A stretch of DNA of 64,000 nucleotides from contig NZ_VFNH01000001.1 in assembly GCF_006715485.1 (NCBI RefSeq), forward strand, positions 992,001 through 1,056,000, written 5' to 3'. Shown here in pieces: positions 52,489 through 61,761 of this stretch (within the stretch, counting starts at the first letter, position 1; every line of letters starts with the position of its first letter). The notes beneath the pieces are model-generated. The model did no database searches and was not told where the DNA came from. It was given only the letters and a program-made list of their open reading frames with translations. Made by a program: the position numbers and the translations under genes. This DNA comes from Herbaspirillum sp. SJZ107. Its GTDB lineage: Bacteria; Pseudomonadota; Gammaproteobacteria; Burkholderiales; Burkholderiaceae_D.

Positions 52489-53247
52489 TCAGCGTCCGCC
52501 TGACACGTCGATGAAGCTGCCGGTGGTGTACGAGGCTTCGTCCGACACCAGCCACAGCACCGCGCGCGCCACCTCCAGCGCTTCGCCGCCGCGTCCCAGC
52601 GGCACCGACGACTGCAAACGCGCGATGCGTCCCGGCTCGCCGCCGCTGGCATGCATTTCCGTATCGATCAGCCCGGGGCGCACGCCGTTCACGCGGATGC
52701 CTTCTTGTGCCACTTCCTTCGACAAGCCGATCGTCAGCGTATCCAGCGCGGCCTTGGAAGCCGCATAGTCGACATACTCGTCCGGCGAGCCGAGGACGGC
52801 CGCGCGCGACGACACGTTGACGATCGCGCCGCCGCTGCCGCCATGGCGCGTCGACATGCGGCGCACCGCTTCGCGCGCGCACAGGAAAGGACCGGTGACG
52901 TTGGTGGCCAGGATGCGGTTGATGCGCGCCGCATCCATCTGCTCGACCCGTATCTGGTGTTCGAGGATGCCGGCGTTGTTGACCAGCGCCGCCAGGCGGC
53001 TGCCGTCGCGCGCGCAGCGGGCGTCGACCTCGGCGAACAGGCGCACGACGTCGGCTTCGACGGCGACGTCGGCCTGCACGGCAAAGGCGCTGCCGCCGCC
53101 GGCCTGGATCGCGTCGACAACGCCCCGGGCCGCGGCGCCATCGCTGCGGTAGTTCACGCAGACCCGGTAGCCGCGTTCGGCGGCGAGCAGGGCACAGGCG
53201 GCGCCGATGCCGCGTCCGGCGCCGGTGATGATGATCGTGGCGTTCAT
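52489..53247 (-). CDS. SDR-family oxidoreductase
   Basis: This 252-residue NAD(P)-dependent short-chain dehydrogenase has the cofactor motif ITGAGRGIGAACALL, the NNAG motif in LVNNAGILEHQ, and the catalytic YVDYAASKAALD (Tyr-x3-Lys). The sequence resembles the glucose-dehydrogenase/FabG branch. The substrate is unknown. It is convergent with the Ppx/GppA gene and divergent from the SMP-30 gene. Confidence 0.94.
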   Translation of the reverse strand: MNATIIITGAGRGIGAACALLAAERGYRVCVNYRSDGAAARGVVDAIQAGGGSAFAVQADVAVEADVVRLFAEVDARCARDGSRLAALVNNAGILEHQIRVEQMDAARINRILATNVTGPFLCAREAVRRMSTRHGGSGGAIVNVSSRAAVLGSPDEYVDYAASKAALDTLTIGLSKEVAQEGIRVNGVRPGLIDTEMHASGGEPGRIARLQSSVPLGRGGEALEVARAVLWLVSDEASYTTGSFIDVSGGR

Positions 53248-53316
53248 ATTAATAGTCTAGCATCCCGGCTATACTCGGTGCCGACGCACCACCACAATCA
53301 TAGAGGAGACCCGCCC

Positions 53317-54264
53317 ATGCCGTATGCAGTCCGTACCCGTCCCGCCGCCGCACTGATGTCCCTGTTGCTGCTGTCTTCCGTATTACCCGACGCCCTGGCC
53401 GCGCCGGCCTGCACCGGCCAGGCGCCGTCCGGCGAACTCACGGCCCAGCGCATCGCCGCCGTCCAGCCGTCGCGCAAGGACCCCGGCCTGTACGAAGGCG
53501 CGGTCTGGGTCAAGGATGCGCTGTACTTCTCGGACTTCAGCTTCGGCCCCGGCTTCCCGTCGCGCATCCGCAAGCTGGGCCCGGACGGCAGCGTGAGCAC
53601 CGCGTTCGAGGACAGCGGCAGCAACGGCCTGGCGATCGACGCCCAGGGCCGGCTGGTGGTGGCCAGCCACAAGGACAAGGCGCTGATGCGCTACACCCTC
53701 GACGGCAAGCGCAGCCCGGTAGCCCAGCGCTACCAGGGCCAGGTCTTCAATTCGCCGAACGACATCGCCATCGCGGCGGACGGCACGATCTATTTCACCG
53801 ACCCCGACTACCAGAAGACGGCGGCGCCGGGCGGCCAGCCGGTGACCGGCATCTACCGCGTCGCCACGGACGGCAAGGTCACGCTGGTCGACGGCAGCCG
53901 CAAGAACCCGAACGGCATCGCGCTGTCCCCCGCCGGCGACGTGCTGTACGTGAACGCCAGCGACGGCCTGCTGAAAGCCTACCCGATCGTGAACGGCGTG
54001 CCGGGGCAGGGGCGCGACCTGGTCAAAGGACTGGCGGTGGCTGACGGCATGACGCTGGATTGCCATGGCAACCTGTACGTCACCGAGCACGAGGTCAAGC
54101 GCGTGCGCGTGTTTTCGCCGCAGGGCAAGGAACTGGCGACCATCCGCGTCGATGCCAACGTCACCAATGCGGCCTTCGGCGGTCCGGATGGCAAGACCCT
54201 GTACCTGACCGGCGCCGGCGCGCTGTGGCAGATCCCGCTGCAGGTGACCGGCGCACCGTACTGA
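53317..54264 (+). CDS. SMP-30/gluconolactonase-like secreted beta-propeller protein
   Basis: This 315-residue protein has a signal peptide (ALMSLLLLSSVLPDALA) and a six-bladed propeller of the SMP-30/gluconolactonase type. Calcium-site-like segments are YEGAVWVKDALYFSDFS, NSPNDIAIAADGTIYFTDPDY and NPNGIALSPAGDVLYVNAS. Lactone hydrolysis in the periplasm is plausible but unproven. The start follows GAGGAG. Confidence 0.88.
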   Translation: MPYAVRTRPAAALMSLLLLSSVLPDALAAPACTGQAPSGELTAQRIAAVQPSRKDPGLYEGAVWVKDALYFSDFSFGPGFPSRIRKLGPDGSVSTAFEDSGSNGLAIDAQGRLVVASHKDKALMRYTLDGKRSPVAQRYQGQVFNSPNDIAIAADGTIYFTDPDYQKTAAPGGQPVTGIYRVATDGKVTLVDGSRKNPNGIALSPAGDVLYVNASDGLLKAYPIVNGVPGQGRDLVKGLAVADGMTLDCHGNLYVTEHEVKRVRVFSPQGKELATIRVDANVTNAAFGGPDGKTLYLTGAGALWQIPLQVTGAPY

Positions 54265-54477
54265 CCCATACCAGTGCTGTTGGGCATCGGATTGGTATTG
54301 CAGCGGCACGCATGGGCGCCGGCCGTCAAGCTGTCACGCCGATGACCACTGACCCGAACTGGTATTTCAAAAAAACCATTTCTTGAAACCACTTGACCCC
54401 GTATTTACGCGGTGGGAGCCTAGGTAACGCCAGTCGGCACCCGGCGCAACCATAGAGTGGATAGAGGAGAGGTGAAA

Positions 54478-55728
54478 ATGAGAAATCCCAGCACGGGCAG
54501 TCTTGTCACTGCCTTGGTAATCGGTACATTGGCAGGCTGTGGCGGCGGCGATGGTCAACATCCGGCAGCCGGACAATCGGCCCGGCTGCTGGCCACCACC
54601 AGCCAGTCGTGTCCGGCCTGGAGCGCAAGCGCGGTGTACACCGTCGGCATGTGCGTCACCTACCAGAACAAGGTCTACACCGCCAAGTGGTGGACCCAGG
54701 GGAACGTGCCCGGTACCGAGGAATGGGGTCCCTGGGCGCTGCAGACCACCACGCCGACGCCCACGCCCGACCCGACCCCGAACCCGACGCCGACCCCGGC
54801 ACCCACCGGCTTCGTGTTCGGTCCGTACAAGGACGTCACGATCAACCTGAACTGGAATACCAACGTGCTGTCGACCAAGGTCACCGGCACCCTGCAGCCG
54901 CTGCTGAGCGTGATGCCGGCCAGGCTGAACACCGTCACCTGGTCGTTCGCCACCGGCGAGTGCGGCAGCGAGAACTGGGGCGGGGTGCAGGGCCAGGCGC
55001 TGGCCGGCGCCAACGTCCAGAATTTCGTCAATGCCGGCAAGACCTACATCCTGTCGACCGGCGGCGCGGCCGGTTCCTTCACCTGCGGTTCCGACGCCGG
55101 CTTCAGCACCTTCATCCAGCGCTACTACAGCGCCAACCTGCGCGGCGTGGATTTCGACATCGAAGCCGGGCAGTCGCAAACCGTGATCAACAGCCTGATT
55201 CAGCGGGTCAAGGTGGCGCAAGCCAATTATCCGAACCTGCGCTTCAGCTTCACGCTGGCGACCCTGGGCGGCAGCGCCGCGCAGAACCTGGGCAGCACCG
55301 GCGTCAACGTCATGAACGCGATCAAGGCGGCCGGGCTGACCAACTACTATGTCAACCTGATGGTGATGGATTACGGCACCGCCGGCACATCGGTGTGCAC
55401 GCTGGGCAGCAACGGCAAGTGCGACATGGGCCAGTCGGCCATCCGCGCCGCGGTCAGCCTGCACGATTACTGGGGCGTGCCGTACAACCGCATCGAGCTG
55501 ACGCCGATGATCGGCGGTAACGATACCATCGACGAAACCTTTTCCCTGGCCGACGTCGACCGGGTGAGCGCCTGGGCCAAGACGAATGGTTTGGCCGGCA
55601 TCCATTACTGGTCGCTCGACCGCGATACCGACTGCGCCCCGGGCTATGCATCGCCGACCTGCAACACCTACGGGCAGGCGGGGAACTGGGGCTTCGCCAA
55701 CCGCTTCATCACCGACCTCGGTTTATAA
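54478..55728 (+). CDS. GH18-family chitinase lipoprotein with carbohydrate-binding module
   Basis: This 416-residue protein starts with a lipoprotein signal (LVIGTLAGCGGG). A CBM5/12-type chitin-binding module follows (ASAVYTVGMCVTYQNKVYTAKWWTQ, then EEWGPW). A Pro-Thr linker (about 94-110) leads to a GH18 barrel. The catalytic motif is GVDFDIEAG, matching DxxDxDxE except at its first position. This layout resembles bacterial chitinases that deconstruct environmental chitin. The start follows GAGAGGTGAAA. Confidence 0.9.
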   Translation: MRNPSTGSLVTALVIGTLAGCGGGDGQHPAAGQSARLLATTSQSCPAWSASAVYTVGMCVTYQNKVYTAKWWTQGNVPGTEEWGPWALQTTTPTPTPDPTPNPTPTPAPTGFVFGPYKDVTINLNWNTNVLSTKVTGTLQPLLSVMPARLNTVTWSFATGECGSENWGGVQGQALAGANVQNFVNAGKTYILSTGGAAGSFTCGSDAGFSTFIQRYYSANLRGVDFDIEAGQSQTVINSLIQRVKVAQANYPNLRFSFTLATLGGSAAQNLGSTGVNVMNAIKAAGLTNYYVNLMVMDYGTAGTSVCTLGSNGKCDMGQSAIRAAVSLHDYWGVPYNRIELTPMIGGNDTIDETFSLADVDRVSAWAKTNGLAGIHYWSLDRDTDCAPGYASPTCNTYGQAGNWGFANRFITDLGL

Positions 55729-55812
55729 AAGACGGGCAGCATTGCGCTCCTGCTAGAATTGTCGAGTTGCAAAGTCAATTCAACAATTACATTCCCTCTA
55801 GCAGGAGCGCCC

Positions 55813-57711
55813 TTGAAACCGCTGTTTGCCAAACTCGTCGTGACCGCCCTGGTCGCCGCCTACGTTCCCCAAGCCCTGGCGTTCCAGGACTACACCAAGT
55901 ATAGCCCCGCCGCCCTCGAATCGGAACTCGCCAAGACCACCGTGTCGCGCCTGGGCGTCATGGTGCCGATGCGCGACGGCGTGGCGCTGTCGACCGACAT
56001 CTACACGCCGAAGAACGCCAAGGGCAAGCTGCCGACCATCCTGTGGAAGACGCCGTACAACGAACACAAGCTGAAGGGCGGCACCCTGCGCTATGTGCTG
56101 GAGTCGGTCAAGCGCGGCTACACCTTCATCGTGCAGAACGAGCGCGGCCGCTATTTCTCGCAAGGGAAGTGGGAAATCCTGGGCAAGCCGCAGACCGACG
56201 GCTACGACACCCTGAGCTGGATCGCGGCCCAACCCTGGTCGAACGGCAAGGTCGGCACGCTGGGCTGCTCCTCGTCGGCCGAGTGGCAGCTGGCGCTGGC
56301 CGGCATGAACCACCCGGCCCACGCGGCGATGGTGCCGATGGCCTCCGGCGCCGGCATCGGCAAGGTCGGGCGCTTCCAGGAGCAGGGCAACTGGTACACC
56401 GGCGGCGTGCCGCGCAACCTGTTCTTCGTGTGGCTGTACGGCGTCGACAACCCGCTGCGCGCCGAACTGCCGTCCGCCGCGCTGACCGACGAAAAGCTGC
56501 GCGCCTACGTCGAAGCCTATAACGACCTCGACGCCACCAAGCCGAAAGTCGACTGGAACAAGCAGATCAAGCACCTGCCGGTGGACCGGATGCTGACCGA
56601 CCTGGGCGAGCCGCCGGCGACCTTCGAACAGTTCATCAAGCGCACCCCGGCCGATCCGGCCTGGCAGCAGGGCGGCCTGTACCACGAAGGCATGGGCTGG
56701 GGCGTGCCGGCGCTGTGGTTCAACAGCTGGTACGACGTCTCGATCGGCCCCAACCTCGAGCTGTTCAACGTGGCGCGCGCGGCCAACACCGACAAGCAGG
56801 CCAGCGCCAACCAGTACGCGGTGGTGGCGCCGGTGGCGCACTGCCAGTACGCGAAACTGGGACCGGACACCGTGGTCGGCGAGCGCAACATGGGCGACAC
56901 CAGCTTCGACGTCGACGGCGCCATCTACGGCTGGTTCGACCGCTGGCTGAAGGGCGACAGCAAGGCCTTCGCGGCGTCGACCCCGCACGTGCGCTATTAC
57001 CTGATGGGCGCCAACCGCTGGGAGACCGCGGCTCAGTGGCCGCCGCAGAACGCCAAGCCGATGCGCCTCTACCTGCGCTCGAACGGCGCCGCCAACACCC
57101 TCAACGGCGACGGGCGCCTGGTGGCGGAAGCGGCGCCGGCCAACGAGGCGCCGGACCGCTACCGCTACGATCCGATGAACCCGGTGCAGACGATCGGCGG
57201 CGGCGACTGCTGCAACGGCGGCATCGTGGTGCCGGGCGCCTTCGACCAGCGTCCCGTGGAAGCGCGCGGCGACGTGCTGGTCTACACCAGCGAGCCGCTG
57301 ACCAAACCGGTCGACGTGGTCGGCTTCGTGGATGCGGTGCTGAAGGTCTCGTCCAGCGCCAAGGACACCGACTTCGCGGTGAAACTGGTCGACGTCGCGC
57401 CCGACGGCACCGCCTGGATCCTCGGCGACACCATCTTCCGCGCCCGCTACCGCGACGGCTACGACAAGCCGGCCATGATGTCGCCGGGCCAGGTCTATAC
57501 CATCCACCCGACGCCGATGACGACCGCCAACCGCTTCGACGTCGGCCACCGCATCCGCGTGGAGATCACCTCGTCCAACTTCCCGAAGTTCGTGCGCAAC
57601 CTGAATACCGGCGGGCCGAACGAGAGCGAGAAGACCGGGGTGGTGGCGGATAACGTGATCCACCATGCGGGGGAGGCGCAGAGCTATATCGAGTTGCCTG
57701 TGCTGCGTTAA
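55813..57711 (+). CDS. CocE/NonD-family secreted hydrolase (X-Pro dipeptidyl-peptidase class)
   Basis: This 632-residue enzyme begins with a signal peptide (KPLFAKLVVTALVAAYVPQALA). The CocE/NonD alpha/beta hydrolase domain contains VPMRDGVALSTDIYTPKNA, FIVQNERGRYFSQGKWE and the nucleophile region VGTLGCSSSAEWQLALAG. A C-terminal jelly-roll domain follows (KPVDVVGFVDAVLKVSSSAKDTDFAVKLVDVAPDG, given in part). The start is TTG at 55813, with AGGAG at six bases; no ATG is placed well. Members are esterases or peptidases; the substrate is unknown. Confidence 0.88.
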   Translation: MKPLFAKLVVTALVAAYVPQALAFQDYTKYSPAALESELAKTTVSRLGVMVPMRDGVALSTDIYTPKNAKGKLPTILWKTPYNEHKLKGGTLRYVLESVKRGYTFIVQNERGRYFSQGKWEILGKPQTDGYDTLSWIAAQPWSNGKVGTLGCSSSAEWQLALAGMNHPAHAAMVPMASGAGIGKVGRFQEQGNWYTGGVPRNLFFVWLYGVDNPLRAELPSAALTDEKLRAYVEAYNDLDATKPKVDWNKQIKHLPVDRMLTDLGEPPATFEQFIKRTPADPAWQQGGLYHEGMGWGVPALWFNSWYDVSIGPNLELFNVARAANTDKQASANQYAVVAPVAHCQYAKLGPDTVVGERNMGDTSFDVDGAIYGWFDRWLKGDSKAFAASTPHVRYYLMGANRWETAAQWPPQNAKPMRLYLRSNGAANTLNGDGRLVAEAAPANEAPDRYRYDPMNPVQTIGGGDCCNGGIVVPGAFDQRPVEARGDVLVYTSEPLTKPVDVVGFVDAVLKVSSSAKDTDFAVKLVDVAPDGTAWILGDTIFRARYRDGYDKPAMMSPGQVYTIHPTPMTTANRFDVGHRIRVEITSSNFPKFVRNLNTGGPNESEKTGVVADNVIHHAGEAQSYIELPVLR

Positions 57712-57714
57712 AAG

Positions 57715-57747
57715 CGACGTCGTCCCCGCCTGCGCGGGGGCGACGGG
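57715..57747. repeat. REP-like GC-rich palindrome, copy 2
   Basis: This is a close relative of the unit at 38754-38780. It has the core CCCCGCCTGCGCGGGGGCGACGG and sits in the short gap between two convergent genes, where it can also serve as a hairpin terminator. Confidence 0.7.
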
Positions 57748-57757
57748 ATACAGGCCC

Positions 57758-58879
57758 TCAAGCCCGCAGTGCAACCCGCCGGCGTTCGCGCGCCGACTGG
57801 TAGATCGCCTCGATGATGCGGATATCGCGCAAGCCTTCCTCGCCGGGGACGATCGGCTCGCGGTTCTGGCGGATGCATTGCGCCAGGTGGTCCAGCTGGC
57901 CGGCCCACATGGTCGTTCCCGCCCTCAGCCCGGTCGTGGGCGGCGGCGTGACCGCCTCGCCCATCCCGCTGCCGACGCGCAGGCGGATGCCTTGGTAGCT
58001 GGTCGCCGGCTCCAGTTCGATCCGGCCCTTGTCACCCATCAGCAGGATCTGGTTACGGTTGGCGCTGTACATCGACATGCACGAACCCAGCACGCCGGAC
58101 GGAAATTCCAGCTCGAACTCGATCATGTCCTCGACTTCGCGGAAGCGCGGATCGCTGCGGTCGGTGCGCTCGGTGGCGTACACGCTCACCGGCTCCTCGC
58201 CCGTCATGTAGCGCGACGCGTTAAGCGCATAGATGCCGATGTCCATCAGCGAGCCGCCGCCCGACATCGCCTTTTTCAGACGCCAGGCCGACGGATTGCC
58301 GGCCACGAAGCCGTGCTCCGAGCGGAAGTAGCGCAGCTTGCCGATCTCGCCGGCGCGGGCGCGGCGGATCGCTTCCAGGTTGTTCGGCTCGAAGTGGCAG
58401 CGGTAGCCGATCATGAGCTTCTTGCCGGCCTGCTTGCAGGCGGCGATCATGGCTTCGCATTCGGCGGAAGACACCGCCATCGGCTTTTCGCACATTACGT
58501 GCTTGCCGGCCCGGGCGGCGCGGATCGTGTATTCGGCATGCATCGATACCGGCAGGCAGACGTAGACCACGTCGATGTCCGGGTTGTTGCGGATGCTGTC
58601 GTAGTTCTGGTAATTGTAGATGTGGGTCTCGGGGACGCCGTATTCGGCGGCGACGCGCTTCGCTTTCGCCGGGTCGCCGCTGACCAGTGCCACCAGCCGG
58701 CTGTGCTGGCAATTCTTGAACTGCGGGATGATGATGCCGAGGCCATAGCCGCCCAGGCCGACGATGGCATAACCGATCTTCCGATCCTGGGCCGCCGCAA
58801 GGGCCGGTGCGCCGATCGCCGATGCCGCCAGTGTGCTGCCGGCGGCCAGCACCAGGCCGCGTCGATTCAAATCCACCAT
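57758..58879 (-). CDS. Tat-exported Gfo/Idh/MocA-family oxidoreductase (GFOR-like)
   Basis: This 373-residue NAD(P)-dependent oxidoreductase has a twin-arginine signal (LNRRGLVLAAGSTLAASAIGAPALA), a Rossmann motif (YAIVGLGGYGLG) and EKPMAVSSAECEAMIAACKQ. It resembles periplasmic glucose-fructose oxidoreductase with a bound cofactor. The substrate is probably a sugar. GGGAG stands five bases before ATG 58879; GTG 58885 overlaps the acyltransferase stop. A LacI-type palindrome lies at 58907-58918, inside the 3' end of that neighbour. Confidence 0.9.
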   Translation of the reverse strand: MVDLNRRGLVLAAGSTLAASAIGAPALAAAQDRKIGYAIVGLGGYGLGIIIPQFKNCQHSRLVALVSGDPAKAKRVAAEYGVPETHIYNYQNYDSIRNNPDIDVVYVCLPVSMHAEYTIRAARAGKHVMCEKPMAVSSAECEAMIAACKQAGKKLMIGYRCHFEPNNLEAIRRARAGEIGKLRYFRSEHGFVAGNPSAWRLKKAMSGGGSLMDIGIYALNASRYMTGEEPVSVYATERTDRSDPRFREVEDMIEFELEFPSGVLGSCMSMYSANRNQILLMGDKGRIELEPATSYQGIRLRVGSGMGEAVTPPPTTGLRAGTTMWAGQLDHLAQCIRQNREPIVPGEEGLRDIRIIEAIYQSARERRRVALRA

Positions 58880-58881
58880 CA

Positions 58882-60039
58882 TCACTCCCTTTTCAGCTTA
58901 CGAAGAGAAATCGATTTCAAGAATGGAATGATTGTAATATAAATACGCTCCAGCACGGCAGCAAATGCGCGTGCGGCGATCGTCGTGACGGCAAGCGACA
59001 GGCAGACGATAAAAACAAAGGCGGCATAGCGTGCCGGGGTCGGCTGCTGCAGCAGCGGCTGGTGCAGGGGCCCCGCCGCGACAGCGAATACCAGCATGAC
59101 GACCGGGAAATGGAAAAAGAAAGCGAATGCGGACAAATGCCCGGTCGTGCCGCTTCCTGTTTCGATGAGCGGGGTGGGCAAGCCGCCATTGTCCGGACTG
59201 CGCCGCGGATACAGCGCACCGGCGAGGCAGGCGAAACCCAAGCCGACCAATATGTATTTGTAGTGGACCAGCCATTCGCCAAACGGCTGCGGCAGCAGGC
59301 CGGTATGCGATCCGATGAATCTCGAAACGAGCAACGTACCAATTACCCCGGCAATGCCGAGCAAAAGCGGTGGGCGCCATTGCCTCGATTCGCAGAAGAC
59401 GACGAGACCCACGCCGGTCAGCCAGATTGCAGCCCAATTCAGGAATTGCGCGGGCGCCAGTAGCAGCACGCCGGCCGACAACGCGATCTGCACGAGCCGT
59501 CCGCGGGTCTTGCCCAGCGCGGGGGCACGGACCAGCAGGACGAGTATGACGAAACTCCAGAACAGATAGGACAGCAGGTAGAGCATCCCGTTGCTGCCGA
59601 AGGTCGGCACGACGAATGGCTGCAGCATGACGGCATTCCCCAGCAGCGAAGAATAAGAGAGTGTAAGCGTGCTGAAATCCGGGAAGCGGGTGTAGACACC
59701 GGATTGGTTGAAGAATTGCGTACCGGTGACATCGAACAGCGCCCCGAGCAGCAGGCCGGGTACGAGAATCGCGTACAACGCGCCCAGATGCCGCGGTACG
59801 GCAAGGCGATCTCGCCGCTGCCGCAGGATCAGACCGGCCACGATTCCATCGAGGACGAAATAGACGGCAAAGGATTCGTGTCCGAGACCGGTCAGGAAAT
59901 AAAACCCTTTCGACAGCGCGCTTTTGGCCACGACGGCGTCGTAATCGACAAACTGGAGAAACCGGACGTGGTACATCAGCGCCATGACCGCGCTGGCCCA
60001 GCGCCCCGCCCATAGAAATGCCGCAAATCGGTCGTGCAT
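58882..60039 (-). CDS. Acyltransferase-3-type membrane protein
   Basis: This 385-residue protein has about ten membrane helices and resembles the acyltransferase-3 family of O-antigen, exopolysaccharide and membrane-sugar acyltransferases. The first helix (SAVMALMYHVRFLQFVDY) carries a His as in the family. Further helices include LLSYLFWSFVILVLLVRAP and LSAFAFFFHFPVVMLVFAVAA. The start at 60039 is supported by GAGG six bases upstream. Its stop overlaps the following Gfo/Idh gene. The sugar acceptor is unknown. Confidence 0.82.
   Translation of the reverse strand: MHDRFAAFLWAGRWASAVMALMYHVRFLQFVDYDAVVAKSALSKGFYFLTGLGHESFAVYFVLDGIVAGLILRQRRDRLAVPRHLGALYAILVPGLLLGALFDVTGTQFFNQSGVYTRFPDFSTLTLSYSSLLGNAVMLQPFVVPTFGSNGMLYLLSYLFWSFVILVLLVRAPALGKTRGRLVQIALSAGVLLLAPAQFLNWAAIWLTGVGLVVFCESRQWRPPLLLGIAGVIGTLLVSRFIGSHTGLLPQPFGEWLVHYKYILVGLGFACLAGALYPRRSPDNGGLPTPLIETGSGTTGHLSAFAFFFHFPVVMLVFAVAAGPLHQPLLQQPTPARYAAFVFIVCLSLAVTTIAARAFAAVLERIYITIIPFLKSISLRKLKRE
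58907..58918. promoter_or_regulatory. LacI-type palindrome upstream of the Gfo/Idh gene
   Basis: GAAATCGATTTC is identical to the core of the operator at 45846-45859 near the LacI gene. It lies about 30 bases before the Gfo/Idh start codon and inside the 3' end of the acyltransferase gene. It suggests shared regulation with the beta-glucoside locus. Confidence 0.55.
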
Positions 60040-60435
60040 GGCAGACCTCATCGTTGAGTTTCATCGGACGCGTTCGCTGCATTGATGAGCCGCAAGCATT
60101 CCAGTTGAGTGCGCTGAAACTTTGTTGATCAAATGCAGTGAATGTCGTTTCAATCGATGTTAGGGAAGGGGACTTGCGCGGGATTGAGGCCGCGCATGCA
60201 CTCAGCATGGGGCGCTGCGGCGGCGCATGGAGAAGGGGGATTTGTGGCTTATTGACGGCGGCGGGGATGCGTAAGACAGGCCTGTATACAGCCGCCGTCG
60301 CTGGACGGCCCGATTCTGGCTGACGGGAAAAGCAGGTCTTCGTCGTTGGGGACGGGTGTGCCGGTCCGGCGCCGCCCGTAGGTGCGGCTGCCGGCCCGGT
60401 TTTGTCTCAGGTTGGCGGGCACATTGCCGTCAGGC
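60040..60435. other. Intergenic stretch without supported gene
   Basis: This gap of about 396 bases lies between the acyltransferase start and the head-GIN gene end. I find no open frame with a ribosome site, no RNA and no terminator. A short CTGTATACAG palindrome near 60280 is too short for a LexA box and remains unexplained. Confidence 0.5.
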
Positions 60436-61068
60436 TCACTCCCCGGCGCTGACCGACCCCAGCCCGGCCGCCGACTTGTTCACCGTACGCGGCTTGCCGA
60501 AATAGCGCAGGCTGCCCATGCCCTGGACCACCGCATCGAGCCGGTCCTTGGCATACACCTGCACGTCGCCGACGCCCTGGAAGCGGACGTCGGCATTGTT
60601 CGCGATCAGCGACCTGGCATCGACTTCGCCGACGCCCTCCGCGCGCATCGTGAAGTTCTTGACGGTGCCGTTGATGTTCAGGCTGGCCGCGCCGCGGTAA
60701 TTCACGTCGAAGCGCTCGCCGCGGATTTTATTCAGCTTGATTTCGCCGGCGCCTTCGGCACTGAATGCGCGCAGCACAGGCATCGAAATCAGGATGCGCT
60801 GATCGCTGTTGGTGGTGCTGAATTTCTTGTCCTGCATGCGCAGGCGCAGTTCGCCGTTCACGACTTCGCTGACCAGACCATTGACGAACTTGTCGCTGCC
60901 GCGCACGGTCAGCGATTGCGGTGCGCCGGCGTCCACGGTCACGCTGATCGGCCCCTGCACGCTGATCGAGCTGAAGGGTGGGGCGGTGCGAACCTGTTCG
61001 GCGGCGTGAGCGCCGTGGGCTACCAGGGTGGCAAGGGACAGGCCGATGGCGAGTGCGGAGCGGAGCAT
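60436..61068 (-). CDS. Head-GIN-domain protein (DUF2807)
   Basis: This 210-residue secreted protein starts with a signal peptide (RSALAIGLSLATLVAHGAHA). It is followed by a DUF2807 beta-helix-like domain: FSSISVQGPISVTVDAG, LTVRGSDKFVNGLVSEVVNGELRL (given in part), then repeats such as GAASLNINGTVKNF and VRFQGVGDVQVYAKD. The family is thought to be surface-associated; the function is unknown. It is a single gene, with gaps on both sides. Confidence 0.9.
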   Translation of the reverse strand: MLRSALAIGLSLATLVAHGAHAAEQVRTAPPFSSISVQGPISVTVDAGAPQSLTVRGSDKFVNGLVSEVVNGELRLRMQDKKFSTTNSDQRILISMPVLRAFSAEGAGEIKLNKIRGERFDVNYRGAASLNINGTVKNFTMRAEGVGEVDARSLIANNADVRFQGVGDVQVYAKDRLDAVVQGMGSLRYFGKPRTVNKSAAGLGSVSAGE

Positions 61069-61260
61069 GATCGATTCCTTATCGAGTGGAAGTTGAAATC
61101 ATTATTGGCGCGCCCATCCTCCGGCGCGCCGCCCTTGCGATGAAATGCACGATTCGCTGGATGAGCTGTCAAGAATCCCACATAAATATCCTTTGTGCAA
61201 CATCAAACAGTGGCCGGATTTATGCAACTAACCGACGAGCGAAAGTGCATCGACCCAGGC

Positions 61261-61280
61261 GGCGGGCCTCGCGGCCCGCC
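61261..61280. repeat. GC hairpin after sixA
   Basis: GGCGGGCC and GGCCCGCC form a perfect eight-base stem around TCGC. It lies seven bases beyond the sixA stop, in the position of a terminator, but no T tract follows on the minus strand. Confidence 0.4.
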
Positions 61281-61287
61281 CCAGTCT

Positions 61288-61761
61288 TCAACGCAGCTTG
61301 CCGACGATATCCGGCCCCACGGCCAGGCGGATGAAGGGCGCCGGATCCTCATCGCTCTTGCGCGCGATCCACAGCAGGCTGCCCTTGCGCATCTTCCACT
61401 CGTGGGCCACGCCCGAGAAGATCAGCGCGGCTACCTGGCCGAGCAGGGGATTGTGGCCGACCACCACCACCGGCGTCTTCTGGCGCGGCCAGCCGCAGGC
61501 GTCGAGGATCGCTTCCGGCGTCGAGTGGGTGTTCAGTGCGTCCGCGGTGGCGAACTTGCGGCCCAGCGCCTCGGCGGTCTGGACGCAGCGGGTGGCCGGG
61601 CTGGTCAGGATACGGGAGCCGGCCGGCAGCTGGCGGTCGAGCCAGGCGCCTACGCGCGAGGCATGGCGTGCGCCCTTCGGCGTCAGTGCCCGCAACTGGT
61701 CGGTGACTTCGTCCTCGGTATGCGGTTCAGCTTCGGCGTGTCGCCACAGGATCAGTTCCAT
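61288..61761 (-). CDS. sixA: Phosphohistidine phosphatase SixA
   Basis: This 157-residue histidine-phosphatase-superfamily protein begins with the RHA signature (ELILWRHAEAEPH), whose histidine becomes phosphorylated. VVVVGHNPLLGQVAALI is the second conserved segment. In E. coli SixA dephosphorylates histidine-phosphorylated proteins. Its start overlaps the ppk1 3' end by 35 bases, so the two are translationally coupled. Confidence 0.92.
   Translation of the reverse strand: MELILWRHAEAEPHTEDEVTDQLRALTPKGARHASRVGAWLDRQLPAGSRILTSPATRCVQTAEALGRKFATADALNTHSTPEAILDACGWPRQKTPVVVVGHNPLLGQVAALIFSGVAHEWKMRKGSLLWIARKSDEDPAPFIRLAVGPDIVGKLR

Noticed and set aside
54375..54412. TTGAAACC followed by GTATTTAC before the chitinase gene as a third ECF promoter
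   Set aside because: The bases resemble the motif but the spacer is about 10 rather than 14 and the -35 has an extra A, so it does not fit the two clear sites.
60278..60292. CTGTATACAG palindrome as a LexA box
   Set aside because: It is six bases shorter than a LexA site and lies in a gene-free gap without an SOS gene.
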